Of a DNA stretch of 64,000 nucleotides, positions 12,901 through 26,300 are shown one piece after another (the first letter of the stretch is position 1; each line of letters opens with the position of its first letter). This stretch comes from Copromyces sp. CBS 386.78 (Eukaryota > Ascomycota > Sordariomycetes > Sordariales > Sordariaceae): contig MU839197.1 of assembly GCA_030685235.1 (NCBI GenBank), positions 80,266-144,265 of the forward strand, given 5' to 3'. The position numbers and the translations under genes were made by a program. A model generated the notes under the pieces. It was not told the origin of the DNA. It was given only the letters and a program-made list of their open reading frames with translations, and did not search any database.

Positions 12901-15900
12901 ATTATAAAATTATTAATCTATTAATCTATAATTTAATTAAAAATAATTCCGTTATTTTGGGTTACCTGTAGCTCGTTTATTACGCCCTAAGTATTAATTA
13001 GCTTAATAATTCTCTTTAATTTAATTCTACTTATAAATAATATAGTTATTTCTTACCCGGGGTTTTAAATTATACCGCTCTATTTTCGAACCGCTACTTT
13101 ATAATTCTACGATTATTAGTTTAGTATTCGTACTAGAGCCTATTGGTAAAGGATGTAGAAAACGAAGGCGAGTTTAGTTAAAGAGAGGTAGAAATTATTA
13201 AACGATTATTAATTTCCGCTATAGTTAGGTGAATTATTCGTCAATAATTCTATTATTTTAAATATAGGATTATTAACCGATTAAGTACTATTCCGTTCGG
13301 GAAAGTGAAAGGCGGTAGTACAATTATACTATTAGCCTTACCCCTAGTATTTCTTTTAATACCCTACCCGGCGCCTTGCTGTTAGGCCGGCGGTATAAGG
13401 ACTTTTGCAGCGGATTATTGCGTCCTAGTTTAATTCTATAGTATTCTAATTAGTTTTATTAACCCTAACGATATTAAAGAATTCTTTACTATTACTTTTA
13501 ATTAATTAGCGGAAATTTATAAATTCCTAATTATCTGTACAATTCGGGCTAATTTAGACGAAGATATCTGTAAATTAATTAAAGAAAATAAGAAATTAGA
13601 AAAAGAAGGGTTTATTTTAGACTTTTAAAATATAAGTAATAACTTTACGCTAAATATAGTAGTAGAAATATTATTAAATAAAGGTTAACGTTTTAAATAT
13701 TTTTTCGGTAATAAATATTATTATTAAATTAATATTTTAGTAGGAGACGGGGACGAAGTTGCTTTGAAGGCCGTAAAGGTTTTTAATTTTATTAAAATTA
13801 ATAGTACCGATAACGATTTTCCCCGTTGTAAAGATATAATTAATAAGTATTTTATAGTAAATAGTATCGCTATTAATAAGATTACGTTTGAAAATATAGT
13901 ACAATTTTATAAAAAAGCTAATAAACTTCCTAAAACGGTCGTAGAAATTTAAATTAAATTCTTGCGATAATATTAGTATTATATATAAACCTTTATATAA
14001 GAGGGAGCGGATATTTTTCCTCCTTATAGGGTATATAATTTGAAGATCGAACTTTGTCCGGGAGTAACCCTTCCCGCTTTTTACGGGCGTATGTTTAATT
14101 TTGACGAATTTAATGTTATTAAAAAATAAGTCGATAATATACTTTAAAAGAAATTTATTAAGCCTTTATAATTAAAGGCTTTAACCCCTCTATTCCTTAT
14201 TAAAAAGTTGGGAAGTAGAGTCCGTATTTACGTTAATTACTATAATATTAATAATATTACCTTTAAGTCCCGTTATCCCTTCCCGTTTATTAAAAAAACC
14301 TTTAATATAATTTGCCGTATTAAAATTTTTACGAAATTCGATATAATTATTATTTTTAATTATATCCGTATTAAATAAGGATATAAATAGCTTATTACTT
14401 TTATAACCCGATTTAGCCTATTTAAATCCTTAATTATTCCTTTTAGCTTATAAAGCGCCCTAAATATATTTTAGAATTATATTAATAATATCCTATATAA
14501 TATTCTCGATATTTACGCGATTATCTACTTTAATAATATCTTTATTTATTTTAATAATATTAAAGATTATAAGTAGTATATTAATAATATTTTCGATAAG
14601 TTAGCGAAAGCGGGCTTTAATATTAATATTAATAAGTACGAATTCTATATAATAAGAACGAAATATTTGGATTTAATTATTATATTTAGAAGTATTAAAA
14701 TAGATTTAAAAAAGGTTAAAGCTATTATAAATTAATAAGTATTAGAATTAAAGAAGTTTTTATAGTCTTTCTTAGGCTTTACGAACTTCTACCGACGGTT
14801 TATAAAAGATTTTTCGATAATAGTTATTCCGTTTTACGAATTTACGAAGAAAGATGTTAAATAGTCTTAGGACGATTGTTATTAGGTTGTTTTCGAGGCT
14901 TTTAAATAGGCGTTTATTAGTAGACCCGTACTTAAAATTTATAATTAGATTAAAAAGACTGTAGTCGAAATAGACGCTTCTAATTGGGCTACGGGTAGTA
15001 CCCTTTCCTAATATAGAGACAATAGTATTTTTTACTTTATCGCTTACTTTTCGGCTAAATATAGCTCTTAAGAATATAATTACGATATATATAATAAAGA
15101 GTTATTTGTAATTATTAAGGCGTTAGAGGAGTGGAGGCCGGAATTCGAAGGAATTTAATAGCTATTCGATATTCTAACGGATTATAAAAATCTCTAGATA
15201 TTTACAATTAATAAGTAGTTAATTTAGCGGTATATATGTTGGTTTTAATTCCTATCCCGGTTTAACTTCCTAATTAAATATACGTTAAATTTGAAAAACC
15301 TCCGCCCAAATACTTTAAATCGCAAATTTAACGACCGCCTAAATAGCGAAGAAGATAATTGTTTAATCGCCCGTAAGAGGGCCTTACTAGATCCGTTTTA
15401 ATTCGAAGAAAGTTATTTTAAATTTAAAAATCCGGCGGTAAGTTTCTTTCTATATTTATTAGGCCTAAATAATTTAGACTTTTAATTAATTAATAATTTT
15501 ATTTATATAAATTACGAAATTTCCGTTTTCTTATAAGAATTAGTTTCCTCCTTTACTAGCGGAGCCTATTAATAGCCTATTATTATTAAGAAGGTTTTTT
15601 ATAGGGCCTTTTTAAAATATTATATTATTAATAGTTATTATAAAATAGCGTAACCGAATTATTGTTAATCCCTACAATAAGAATTTCCAATTCTAATTTA
15701 TTAATTGCTAATATAATTCCCCGGGCGCTGGTTATTTAAGTTATAATGCTATATATAAATTCTTATAACGCGATTTCTATTAAGAAGGGATATATAACGA
15801 CGTATACCTTTTTTATAAGGGTTATTTACTTTACGTAAATACAAAATCCTTAAAAAAAGGTTCGGCCAATTATTTTAAATTAATTATAATTACTTTTATA

Positions 15901-17335
15901 CTATACACCGATATTTTAATTGACTATATTACGCTACTATTATTAAATACTTATTTGGGCTAGATTTTCAAGTATATTATTATTATCGTTAATTAATTTA
16001 CTAAAATACAGTACTATATTCCGATAATAATTTTAAAAGCGGAAGAATTAGCGGATAAATTTATTAATTATATTTATTCGATATACGGTTTTTTAAATAG
16101 TATATTCTCTAATAGAGGTACCTAATTCGTTTTACGGTTTTAATTTACCCTTTATAAACGGTTATCTATAATTCGTAAATTTATTTCCGCTTTCTACCCT
16201 TAAACAAATACTTAGACCGAACGTATTAATATAGAGATAAAATAATTTTTAAAAATTTATATTAATTAAATATAAACGGATTAGGTAAAGTGGCTACTAC
16301 TCGCAGAATTCGCTAATAATAATACCATCTTATTATTAATAGGGATTTTACTATTTTTCACTAATTATAATTATTACCCGCACATAAGTATAGAACTTCG
16401 TACCTTACTGCCGCTAAACTTTTCCCTAATTTAATTTAAAGAGTACTATAAAACTAACGAACTAGTAGATCGCTTCTAGTAAATTTAGGACTTCGCTATC
16501 CAATAATCGCAGTATATATAGGAACGATACGAAAATAACGCTAATAAAAAACGGGTCGACTCTATTAAATATTATATTAATAATATAATTTTATTCAATA
16601 CTATAAATTTCGCAAACGGCCGCCTATACGCGAAATTTTGCCCCCGCTAGGAAAGCCCCTTTAAAGTCGTCCGTACTAAATTATATATAGTATATTTCGC
16701 CCTCCCGTCCAATATAAAATACTTACTAATTTTCTATATTTCTATAATATAATTTTAATCTGGTTAAAGTTTTTTAAGCTAGCTTACTATAATAGATATC
16801 TAAATTAACAAAGGACGGGTTATAATACGTATTAATAATTAGGAGGAATACGAAGAATAAATATTCGAACGTTTTATAAATTGCTAGTAAATAAGTAATA
16901 ATAAGTATTAGAAGTACAAAATTAAATAAAAGACCGGTAATCCTACTTAGGAACCTATTAATAACGTTATTAATTGTAAATACTATTTTCAATAGTTCTA
17001 CCGCGAATACCCAGATAAATTAATTCCCCCAGAAGTTTAAAGAATTCTTAAACGGTTTACTACCAATACCCTAATACTAATAATAATATTAGTACCGGTA
17101 GCCCTTAAACTACTATAACGCCGCTTTAGCCGTTTAATACAATAAAAAATAGCCGTTACTATAAAAGATAAGATATAGAAGGATATAGAGGAGGGTTTAT
17201 ACTTTATATTTAGGAGGGTATTTCGGAAGTTAATAGATGTTTATAAGGATAAGAAGTTATAGGAGGGATTTTAAGTCTATTATTTTACATATATATAGAT
17301 TTTCAGCTCTTCGAACTTTTTTTAAGGGGGGATAG
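9976..17335 (+). pseudogene. Gag-Pol remains of element B, with inserted MITE
   Basis: The polyprotein frame is riddled with TAA/TAG but aligns by eye with gypsy Gag-Pol over its length. The Gag knuckle (about 12079-12125) shows Tyr at the Cys and His positions. The RNase H segment (14960-15140) is the best preserved, with the family text NYDIYNKELFVIIKALEEW still almost intact. The DD of the RT box has become NN. A small inverted-repeat element interrupts the gag region at 10853-11271. The 62-codon open frame at 13764-13952 is part of this remnant, not a gene. Confidence 0.82.
10853..11271. mobile_element. Short inverted-repeat element (MITE-like) inside element B
   Basis: Long terminal inverted repeats of about 54 bases bound a 419-base unit. 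The left end reads ATGAGAAAGTCTTTTCGCAC and the right end, reverse-complemented, begins with the same bases. Each arm holds two copies of a motif like AAGTCTnTTCGCACCGC. No coding potential is seen. It lies in an AAT-rich tract, so the target duplication (AATA or ATA) cannot be fixed exactly. Unlike the surrounding sequence it keeps CpA dinucleotides, so it probably arrived after element B had been mutated. The superfamily is unknown. Confidence 0.75.
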
Positions 17336-17590
17336 TATTATAGGGTTAGACTTATAATATACTGTACTGTACTAACTGTATATATATTGTACCGACTAGA
17401 GCTTAGAGCTCTGGCTACGTACATATTATTGTTACGTGTAGCCTTACGTGCCCGCGTACGGTCTGGTCTGTAGGGTTCTTACCTATATATAGCCAGACCT
17501 CCGCGCACACTTCCTTTCTCTCCTCCTTTCTCCTCATACAACAACGCATATCTCATTATACCCCCTACGGTGCCATCTCGCCCCGTAATA
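17336..17590 (+). repeat. 3' LTR of element B
   Basis: 255 bases, same length as 9721-9975, directly preceded by the polypurine tract. It carries fewer RIP changes than the 5' copy (for example ACAACGCATATCTC here, against ACAATAACATATATTT-like text in the 5' copy). Confidence 0.92.
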
Positions 17591-17595
17591 CAGCT

Positions 17596-17692
17596 GCCTG
17601 CTCTATAGGCACCCTTCTTCTCTTTCTTTCCTCGTAGAACCTTATCGATCGTTTAGGCCAGCACCTATGCCAACTATACTACACCCCTTACA
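17596..17692 (+). repeat. 3' LTR of element A, second part (97 bases)
   Basis: This part continues the LTR of A from the base after the CAGCT duplication and ends CCCCTTACA. It is followed by the CTAAT duplication at 17693-17697 that matches 2346-2350. Confidence 0.92.
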
Positions 17693-17697
17693 CTAAT

Positions 17698-20145
17698 ATA
17701 ATCTTTATTTAATTTTATAAGTAGTAGGTTTATAATTTAACTACCGAATCAACTACTAGAAACTATAATTTAATAAGGATATTATATTTAAAGATAATTA
17801 CCTTAAATTTCTTTATTATCGCCCTTCTTACCCTTTCTAACGTACTATTTATTTATAGAATATAAGCCGGGGTTTTAATAATTTTAATCCCCTCTTTACA
17901 GCCCTATATAATAATTAAATCGTTTTAAAAATCCTTCGAACTAAAGCTAAATTCTATTCCTCTATTAAGTCCTAAGATTTTTACCTTTAGACTAATCTAG
18001 AATTCGATATACCTTTTCTATTCTTTAATCGCCATCAATCTATCTTTCTTTTCTTTAATTATTTTAATTTAATAAAAGCTATTAACTATATATATAAAAT
18101 AAACTATATAACAGTAATTTATATAATTAATAACGTTATAGCTCTATATATTAATTCTAACGAATTCTAAAAGGTTATTCGCTATTAGATTACTAACTTT
18201 ATAAATAATATCGGTTAATTTACTTTTTAAATAAATATTATAATCATTATAATTTACAACGTTAGCTAACTTTATTCCGGCGTCCTTATAGGCTTTTAAA
18301 ACTTATTCTCTTCTTATATATATTAGGCGGCAATATATAATATCGTAATTAACTATTACTATTAAAGTTAAGCCTAAAGTTCGACATTAATACTTCTAAT
18401 CAATTTCTAGCGGTAATAAAACTAGTAAAATTAAAAGGTTATTTATTTAATTATATTATATTTAACATCCTTAATATTTACCTTTCATAAATATAATCTT
18501 ATTAATCTCTATCCCCTAAACTATATCGCTATTAATAAAACCCATTATTATTAAAAGGTTAACTAGTATTAATAGAGAGTAAATAGCATTATTAATTATT
18601 ACGAAGATAAAATCCCCTATAATTATTAATAATCGTAAATTAATTTTTGTAATATAATATAATTTAGAAGATTGGCCGTTTCCTATTTAATAAGTTACCA
18701 ACCTTAATAAAGGGTATAATTCTATAAACCACTTAATATCGTTAAAAATATTTAACACATAGCCGCTATCAAATATAATTATATTGTTATATATTAAAAA
18801 AGAAAATAGAAATATTTCGGGAATTTATTAAACTTTAACGAAATTTAATTAAACGCTATTACTACTTCATATAAATTTAAAAATAGTTAATTCCTTATAA
18901 TCTTTTATTAAGAACTTTAATAAAAACCTTTTAAGAAATCGTTATTAAAGGATAATCCGCCTAAACCAAAAATTAAATTAGCGTTAATAACCGGAGTTAC
19001 CGGGTTAAGGATATTAGAATTATTATTAACAATAGCGGCGGTAATACTAATTTTTTTTTCCTTCTCTTTCTCTTCTATTGCCTTCTTTTTATTCTTCTAA
19101 TTATCCGGAGCCTTCTCCGGGTTATATTATTAATAAATAAAGTATTCGGAAGTACAATAATAATTATAAAGAAAATATTTCTAACCCTTAACAATCTTCT
19201 TTTAATAAGTTTTATAATAATACGGTCCTAATTATTAGCCTTAATTTTTACAGTCTTCGTTTCGATTTTAATAATAATTATATTATTAAAAGATTTCTTA
19301 ATATTAAAAAAGGTTAATAGGAGATTTAGAAAGGATTTAATAGTAAAGAGACTTTTATTTAGGTCGGTAGCCTAAAGTTTAATATTAATAGGATAAAAGT
19401 ACTTAACAATATTAAAGAAATTCGTTAATTCGACAATATTATTAATAATATAACCAATATCCTTAACGCACTTACGAAGAGTTTAATAACATATAAGGAA
19501 GGACTTAAAAAAGGCGAAAGAAGAATATTTAAAGGTCTAATATTCATTAAAAACGTTATTTTTAACTTTATTTATAATATTAGAAATATTATCGCAAATT
19601 AAATCGTAAAAATACTTCAAATTATTATTATCCTTATCCCAACCGTTAATTATTAAAATAAATTAAATAGCTTCATTATTAATAATTGAATAAATAATAC
19701 TTATAACCTTCGTACAATCTATATATTATTTAACTAAGGCTTTCGTATCCTTCTCTTTTATTATATCCTTTATTTTAAGCGCGGGGATTAAAGTAGTAAT
19801 ATAGGGTTTTAAATTAAAAGAAGTAAATTAAACGCGTAAGGCACGAACTTAAATATCGAAATTGGACTCACCCTTAAAGGGAATTAAATTTATAATAGTA
19901 TTAAACTTTATAATATTATAATTATTATTCTAAAAGTAATCATATATTCTAATTATAAATAATCGTCGTAGCGAATCGCAGTTAGGTTTAGCCAAAGTCG
20001 ATAGAGCAAGTCTTATTAACAGGCGGGGATTTCTTAATGCAGCGAATATACAATAACGTTATATAGCGGCGGCTTAATTGATTAATTAATTGAAGGCACG
20101 TAATAGCAGTTGAAGCGATTACAATATAGTAATTAGAGAGCTTAT
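17698..20145 (-). mobile_element. Ty1/copia-type retrotransposon, gag-protease-integrase part (fragment 2)
   Basis: On the minus strand the protease-like motif reads DSGYVLNIFND at about 18750-18780 (family form DSGxSxHxxND). It is followed by GAG-pre-integrase and integrase-like text down to 17900. The order (protease and integrase here, RT at 1-950) is the Ty1/copia order and matches minus-strand orientation across the insertion of A. Upstream gag-like sequence occupies about 18800-20000 and is heavily mutated. This fragment is the direct continuation of 1-2350. Confidence 0.72.
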
Positions 20146-20376
20146 TATCACGGGTAGAGGGCGAGAGGTTGGGTGTAGATGTTGGATATACGTAATTACA
20201 CGAGGGAAGAAAAGGAAGAGTGCAAGGTGCGTTCGGGAAATGAGCCTTTATAGGACTCGAGCCATAAACCCCAGTAGGTCTATAGCGGGAAGCTATAGCC
20301 AATCAACCGAAATAGTAATAGTAGTCTTAGAAAGCTACTATTACTAATATATACAATATAGGCTAACCCTATAATA
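20146..20376 (-). repeat. 3' LTR of element C
   Basis: 231 bases, paired with 27082-27312. Shared internal text includes GAGGGCGAGAGGTTGGGT and GCAAGGTGCGTTCGGGA. It is richer in RIP changes at its right end (ACCCTATAATA against ACCCTGTGATA). Confidence 0.92.
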
Positions 20377-23300
20377 TTTCCTCGAATTAAAAGAAGCTAT
20401 ATAATTAATTAAAATTATATAAAATAATAAATAACCCTATTAAACGTTTAATCCAACTATGAAAAACTTCTATAGCTACCAGTCGTAACGACCTCCTCCT
20501 CCCTTTATACTTCGCTAGCAAAGCTTCCGCTTCTATAGCCGGCTCTTCTTCCTTCTCTAGTATACTTTCCACTCTTTCTAGAATTTTCCTCCACTTCCTC
20601 TCGGCCGTTAGCTAATCTAAGGGTATTAGAACCTCCGGATATACTTCGTAAAATTACTATATCGTATTAAGGGATATAATTACATTAGTACGCAGTTACT
20701 ATAAAAGTTAATAAGGTAGTACTTAAACGACAAAATATTCTTAACGACCGTTAGCCGCTTTACAGTAGCCATCAATTTTAATAAAATCCTATTCTACCGA
20801 ATTTTCTTCGTTATTAATCTTTCTTATATTACGACCTTAATTTATACGAACGTCCTTTTATACTTTTAATTATCTCGGAATACCTACTTTAACCTATAAT
20901 TTAATTTTATTAACGTAGAAAGTCGGACTATACTTTATATTAATAGGGAATTTAAGCGTAATTTTATAATTATCCGCTTTAATAATTTCGAACGGGCCTT
21001 TATAAAGGGGGGTAAACTTTACATACGGGCGGCTAATATTAAAATTCTCCGTATTAAGTAGGACCTTATTTCCTACTTTATACTTCGGGGTATCCGTTCG
21101 TTAAATATTAGCGTTAACTTTATACTATTATTAAATTTATTTTATCTAATCCGTAACGTATTTTAGTACTTTCTTAAAACAGTCGGCTACTTTATTAGTT
21201 TTAAAATACTCCGCTTACTATTAAATTAATAAATTTAGCGGATATAGCTTTATTAATTTAATATTTATCCGAAAATAGAAACCGTAGTTAATAAAGAAAG
21301 GAAATACTCCCGTCGTCTTAGAAATTAGGTTATTACTAGCAAACTCTACGATTAGGAATCAATTTATTTAATCGTTTTACGCCTAATTAATATAGAGACG
21401 AAAATATTTCTCTATTTCCGTATTAATACGTTCCGTCTAGCCGTTAGTAATTAGGTAGAACGTAGAAGAGGGTTTGAAAGCTACCTCTAAGTAGGAAAAT
21501 AGAATTCTCTAAAATTATAAAACGAATTAGAAACCGCGATTTAATACAATAAAATCCAATAAGCTGTAAATACTATAAATCCTCTCGATAAACTAGTCTA
21601 CTAATTCTTCGGCCGTAAAGCCAACCGTAGGAATAAAGTATTATATTTTCGTTAAACGGTTAACGATAATAATTATATATTTAAACTCCTATCCCCGACG
21701 TATATAAGGCGTTAAAAGGGTAATATAATCTATAGAAATATCCTTCTATAGTATAAAAAGTACTACTAGCGGTTTTAAGAATCTGTAAGGAGAATATTAT
21801 AACGGTTTAAATTTAGTATACGGTAGGCAAGCCTTATAGTAGGCCCTAACGGTATTAAATATTTTTAATTAAAAGAACGATTAAGAGAATAACGAATAAA
21901 TCTTTTTATAATTTAAATAATTAACGGACGGCGAATTATATACGTAGTAAAAGAGCTAAAATTAAAATTCAATATCGTTAGGGTCGACGATAATAGCGCT
22001 TCGAAAATAGGTTCGTTTTTATATTACTTTATATTTAACGAAAAATACTTTCTTTAATTAATTTTTTACTTCTTTAAACTATATATAGCGACAAAAATCC
22101 AATAAATAAGCGAATAAATCTTATAAAAATATTAATTTTTCGTAATTCTCTATAATTAAATCGTTAATAAATTTATTATCTATTACCTCTAAATTGTAAA
22201 TACATTCGGTCCCAACGTTAATAATTTCCTTTCTACTCTCTAAAATAAAAGCTCCGTTAACGAAAATATTATAATCGAATAAAACTTTATTCTTAACTAA
22301 TAATTATTCGTCGGCTTCGTCTTTGGGCAAGTCTTTTAATTTCTTATTCAAAGTATTAGGGCGTACTTATAACGAACCCGGTCGGTATTTAATTATAAAA
22401 TTAAACTAAAATAGGAATTGGGATTACCGTATATAATAGGGAATTAATTATTTATTAGTCGTAAAGGTTTTTAAAGTTTTATAGTTTATAAAGACTTTAA
22501 ATAATTATTATATTTTTTCGAACTCGGGGCGCCACTCTTCTAAGGCTTTAATAATAGCGAATAACTCTTTATCGTAAATATTATAATTATATTTAGCTAA
22601 AGAATACCGTTGGTTAAAGTAGGCGATAGGGTGAAAGATATTATTATTATTATATTATAATAATATACTTCTATATACCTAATTAGAAATATCCGTCTTT
22701 ACAATAGTCTATTTTAATTAATTGTAAATTCGTAGTATAGGTCCGCTTATAAAAGTTTTTTTTAAAGCTTCGAATAATTATTAATACTATTCCTCCTACT
22801 CCTAAATTACTATCTGTTTCGTAAATTCGTATAAGGGACTAACAATAATTGAAAAGTGCTTAATAAAACGGCAATAAAAGTTTACGAAGCTTAAGAAACG
22901 CTAAAGCAACTATTTAGAATTTAGAGCCTCCTATATAATAATTATAAAAACTTTATTTAAATTTATTTCGAGACTACCCGGGGTAATAATAAATCCTAAA
23001 TATTTCGTTCGCTAAATATAGAATTTATATTTATTAATATCGATTTAGAGCCCTACTTTAATTATTCGTTGTAAAACTTCCTTAATGTACTCCTTATACT
23101 CCTCCTTATTATTTAAATAAATTAAAATATTATTTAAATAAATAGTAGTGTAGACGTTGAGAATATTATATAAAACGTCGTTAATATAATTTTAAAAAGT
23201 TCCTAACGCGCCCTATAAATTAAATAGGTATACAATAGATTCGTAAAAATTAAAATAGGTAATAAAGGCGGTAAACTATTTATACCCTTCTTTAATATAG

Positions 23301-26300
23301 ATCCAATTAAACGCAGCAATAATATTGAATTTTATAAAGATTTTAGTTTTATAGATTATATTAAAGGTTTCCTTAATTAAAGGAAGTAGGTGACGGGTCT
23401 TTAACGTTATACTATTAATACTTCAGTAATCTATGTAAATATAAATTCTACCGCCCAATTTTTTAATTAAAAGGATAAGCGAAGCCGCTACCGATTATAA
23501 TAAGCGGATAAAATTCTTTTTTAAATGATTATTAATCTATTTATTAATAATAATAATTTCGATAAATAATATACAACGCGGACGTACGCTAGGGGGTTAC
23601 TCTCCCGATTTTAATTCGATTTTATAATTGTATAAATAGTAAAGGGGAATTTCCTCCGCTAACGAAAGTAAGAAAGCAGTAACTTTACTAATATATTTTC
23701 ATCTTTTAAAACGGTTTAAAATTTCGAAAATCTCCTCCTTAATCTTTAATAGTTAATTTACTTTATTAAGAAACTTTTTTATATCTTCCTCGTTAATTTT
23801 AATTAAGTATATTTATCGGAGGATTTCCTCGTATATAGGCGTATCGGTTTCGAAATTTCTAATAAAATTAATTACTTTAGTAAAAATTATAATTTTTCGG
23901 GTATTTTCTAAAGTATAAATATTAATTATTTTATTAATAAAATTATAAAGCGTAAGGGGTAAACTTTCTTTATATTTCTTTTTATCGCCTTTTATAATAT
24001 TATTAACTATTTCTTCGGTTAAATCTAAGTTTTGAAGATCCGCTATAGCTGCTAGTTTTTCAATTTCGGCGTAATTCGTAATATATAATTATAATTATTC
24101 CTTTTTATAAATAAAATTGAATACGGCTACGTTAAAAGCCTTAATATTTTTAAGGTTGAATTTATAATTAAATTCGCGAAAACGGCGGTATTAGGGTTAG
24201 GGATAACGTATACCGGTTAAAATATAGTAGCCGTTTATGCGGATATAAGGTTTATAAGGCGTAGGGCTTTTTATTTTAATAAAGAGAACAATTATACCGG
24301 TAATATTTACCTTTAACCTAACGTAATTAACTACTAACGCTTTAATAGGAGCGGGGACTATATAGTAACTAATCTTAGGATTAATTTTAAGTTTAATAGC
24401 GGTAAAAAGGAATTCGGGAATAGATAAAAGGTTTAGAACGGGCTCCGCCGTAATTTTTTTAATTTTTTCTTTCTTAATAATTAAAGGGCGAAATTCGGTC
24501 TCCTCCTTTTTAATAATTAGAAAAGGAAATTCAATCTCTTCCTTCTTAATTAGCGGGATAAATGTTTAGCGGACGGAGGTTACTGAAACCCGGTTAGTAA
24601 AGGTTTTAGGTACTACTATTTAATATTTAAAGAAATCTATTAATAAATAGCGGCCTTAATAAGTAATATAGTTAAAATATATATTATATTATTCGTAGTC
24701 GATTTTTAACTAATAGTATTATATTTATAGGAAGTTTAAAATAATTAGGTACTTCTTAAAAATATTATAAATTAAGAAGGTAATAATTTCTTTGTAATAG
24801 TTAATCCGGAATTTAATTATTATTCCTTTAAAAATAATACCTTTAATTATTCTATTAATAAAAACGAACTTCTTCGCTTTTAGTAATCGGAAACGGGGAA
24901 AATTATTTTTAATAATAAAAAAGCGATTAATAAATGCGAAAGCAGAATAACCGTTATTAATAAAGGTAATATAATAATCTTTATACGAATAGATTATAAT
25001 ATAAGAGGATAAGAGTATTAAATTTAAAGAAGTAGAATTATTTAATAATTAAACTTTAATTTCTTCTAAACCCTTTAATTCTATAGAATTTAAAATTCGT
25101 CTTTTAAATATAACCCGGCTAGGCTTTTATATATAACTATATATAGAGGCTAAACGTTTTCCTAATTGTTATAATATTCTCTATTAGTAACGGGTTTAGT
25201 AAAGGCGGCTAGAATAATTAAAATAATTAGAATAATATCGGTAGCGCGGACTTACTTTTAATTATAACCTTTACTACGACTTTTATTCTTTAATTTTTTA
25301 TTAGCGGAGTATTAGGAGCCTTAGGAACCGTAGTTAACTAAAGTAATATAATTGCGGATAATATAATTAAATTTACTATAATAATAGTAAAAACTATTAT
25401 AAGAATACTAATCGAGAATATTTTTATAAATAAAGACTACGAAATTAACGGCGTTTAAATCCATCTTATTACTGCCCTAATTAATAAGGATATTATTAGC
25501 AAAAGGTTTAGCGCTAGAGCGACCTCTATTATTATTATTACTAATACTACTATTGGAATTAAAGAAGTAATTTACTATTTTCTAATAATAATCCGCATTT
25601 TTAAAATTATTAATAACGTTATAATAAATTTCAAATTAATATTTAAAATTATTATCGGAAGGGAGGTTATAGTAAGCGAAAGCGTTACGGAAACGCTTAT
25701 TAATTTTATTCCGGAGATAATAAACTTTTATTAAATTATTAAAACCGTAGAAATTTATTAAATTAGTTAATTTAAGTTCGAAATTTATAAAAAATATATT
25801 CTTTATATATAATTCTTATAAACGGCGGCCGGCGTCTATTTTGAAATTTACGTTCTAAAAATAAAAGATTAAATATTCTATAAATTTAACGCTTATCTTC
25901 TAACGCTAATTTACTTTATTAAAGTCTAATTAAATTATATCTAAATTATTTTAAATACCGGACAAGATTTCGGGTCCTAGAAATATAGTAATATAAATAA
26001 TTTTAATATTTTTAAAAAAATAAAGAATAATATTATACTTCTATTAAAATTAAATATAAAAACGCTAAACTTTAAAAATTTTATATTTACGAACGGGACC
26101 GCTAATCTCTTTACTAATAAAAATAAGCGGGTTTTCTACCGTTTAGTAAAGAGAAGAGGATATAATTACTTTCGTAATCGTATTATTAACGGAAAAAGAA
26201 ATTTATACTTTAAAAGCATTATACTCTATAAATAAAATATTATAAGTAGATTTAAAATTAACGTAATCGAAATTCTTTTAATCGAAGCTAGATTAGGCGT

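Larger units (their letters stand above)
9721..17590 (+). mobile_element. Ty3/gypsy chromovirus B, RIP-inactivated, inserted in the 3' LTR of A
   Basis: The LTRs are 255 bases each (9721-9975 and 17336-17590), starting TATTATAGGGTTAGA and ending CCCCGTAATA. The ancestral ends were probably TGTTA...TAACA before RIP. The flanks are CAGCC (9716-9720) and CAGCT (17591-17595), the 5-base target duplication with one RIP change. Plus-strand remains, in order: gag with zinc knuckle (about 12079-12125), a Gly/Asn/Ser-rich stretch (12180-12330), RT (IYFNNIFIY at 14523-14549), RNase H (VEIDASNWATGS at about 14964-15000), integrase core (about 15900-16150) and a chromodomain-like tail (about 16800-17035, with GNPTWEPINN). 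The polypurine tract AAGGGGGGATAG ends at 17335. Confidence 0.92.
2351..17692 (+). mobile_element. Ty3/gypsy chromovirus A, RIP-inactivated, carrying nested element B
   Basis: This is a complete LTR retrotransposon inserted in the copia element. The LTRs are 232 bases (2351-2582; 9586-9720 plus 17596-17692), and the insertion is flanked by the perfect 5-base duplication CTAAT (2346-2350 and 17693-17697). Internal order on the plus strand is gag, with a zinc knuckle near 3869-3912, then pol with RT (YINNVLIY at 5291-5314, from YIDDVLIY), integrase core (about 6720-7060), and a C-terminal chromodomain-like segment (about 7600-7790, with KWKGY/WEPLE-like text). A G-rich polypurine tract (9569-9585) precedes the 3' LTR. 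The gag-RT-integrase order and the chromodomain place it in the Ty3/gypsy chromoviruses. All frames are full of RIP stops. Element B has split its 3' LTR. Confidence 0.9.

Noticed and set aside
19988..20302. 104-codon minus-strand open frame
   Set aside because: It spans copia sequence and the LTR of element C, so it crosses an insertion border and cannot be an old gene.
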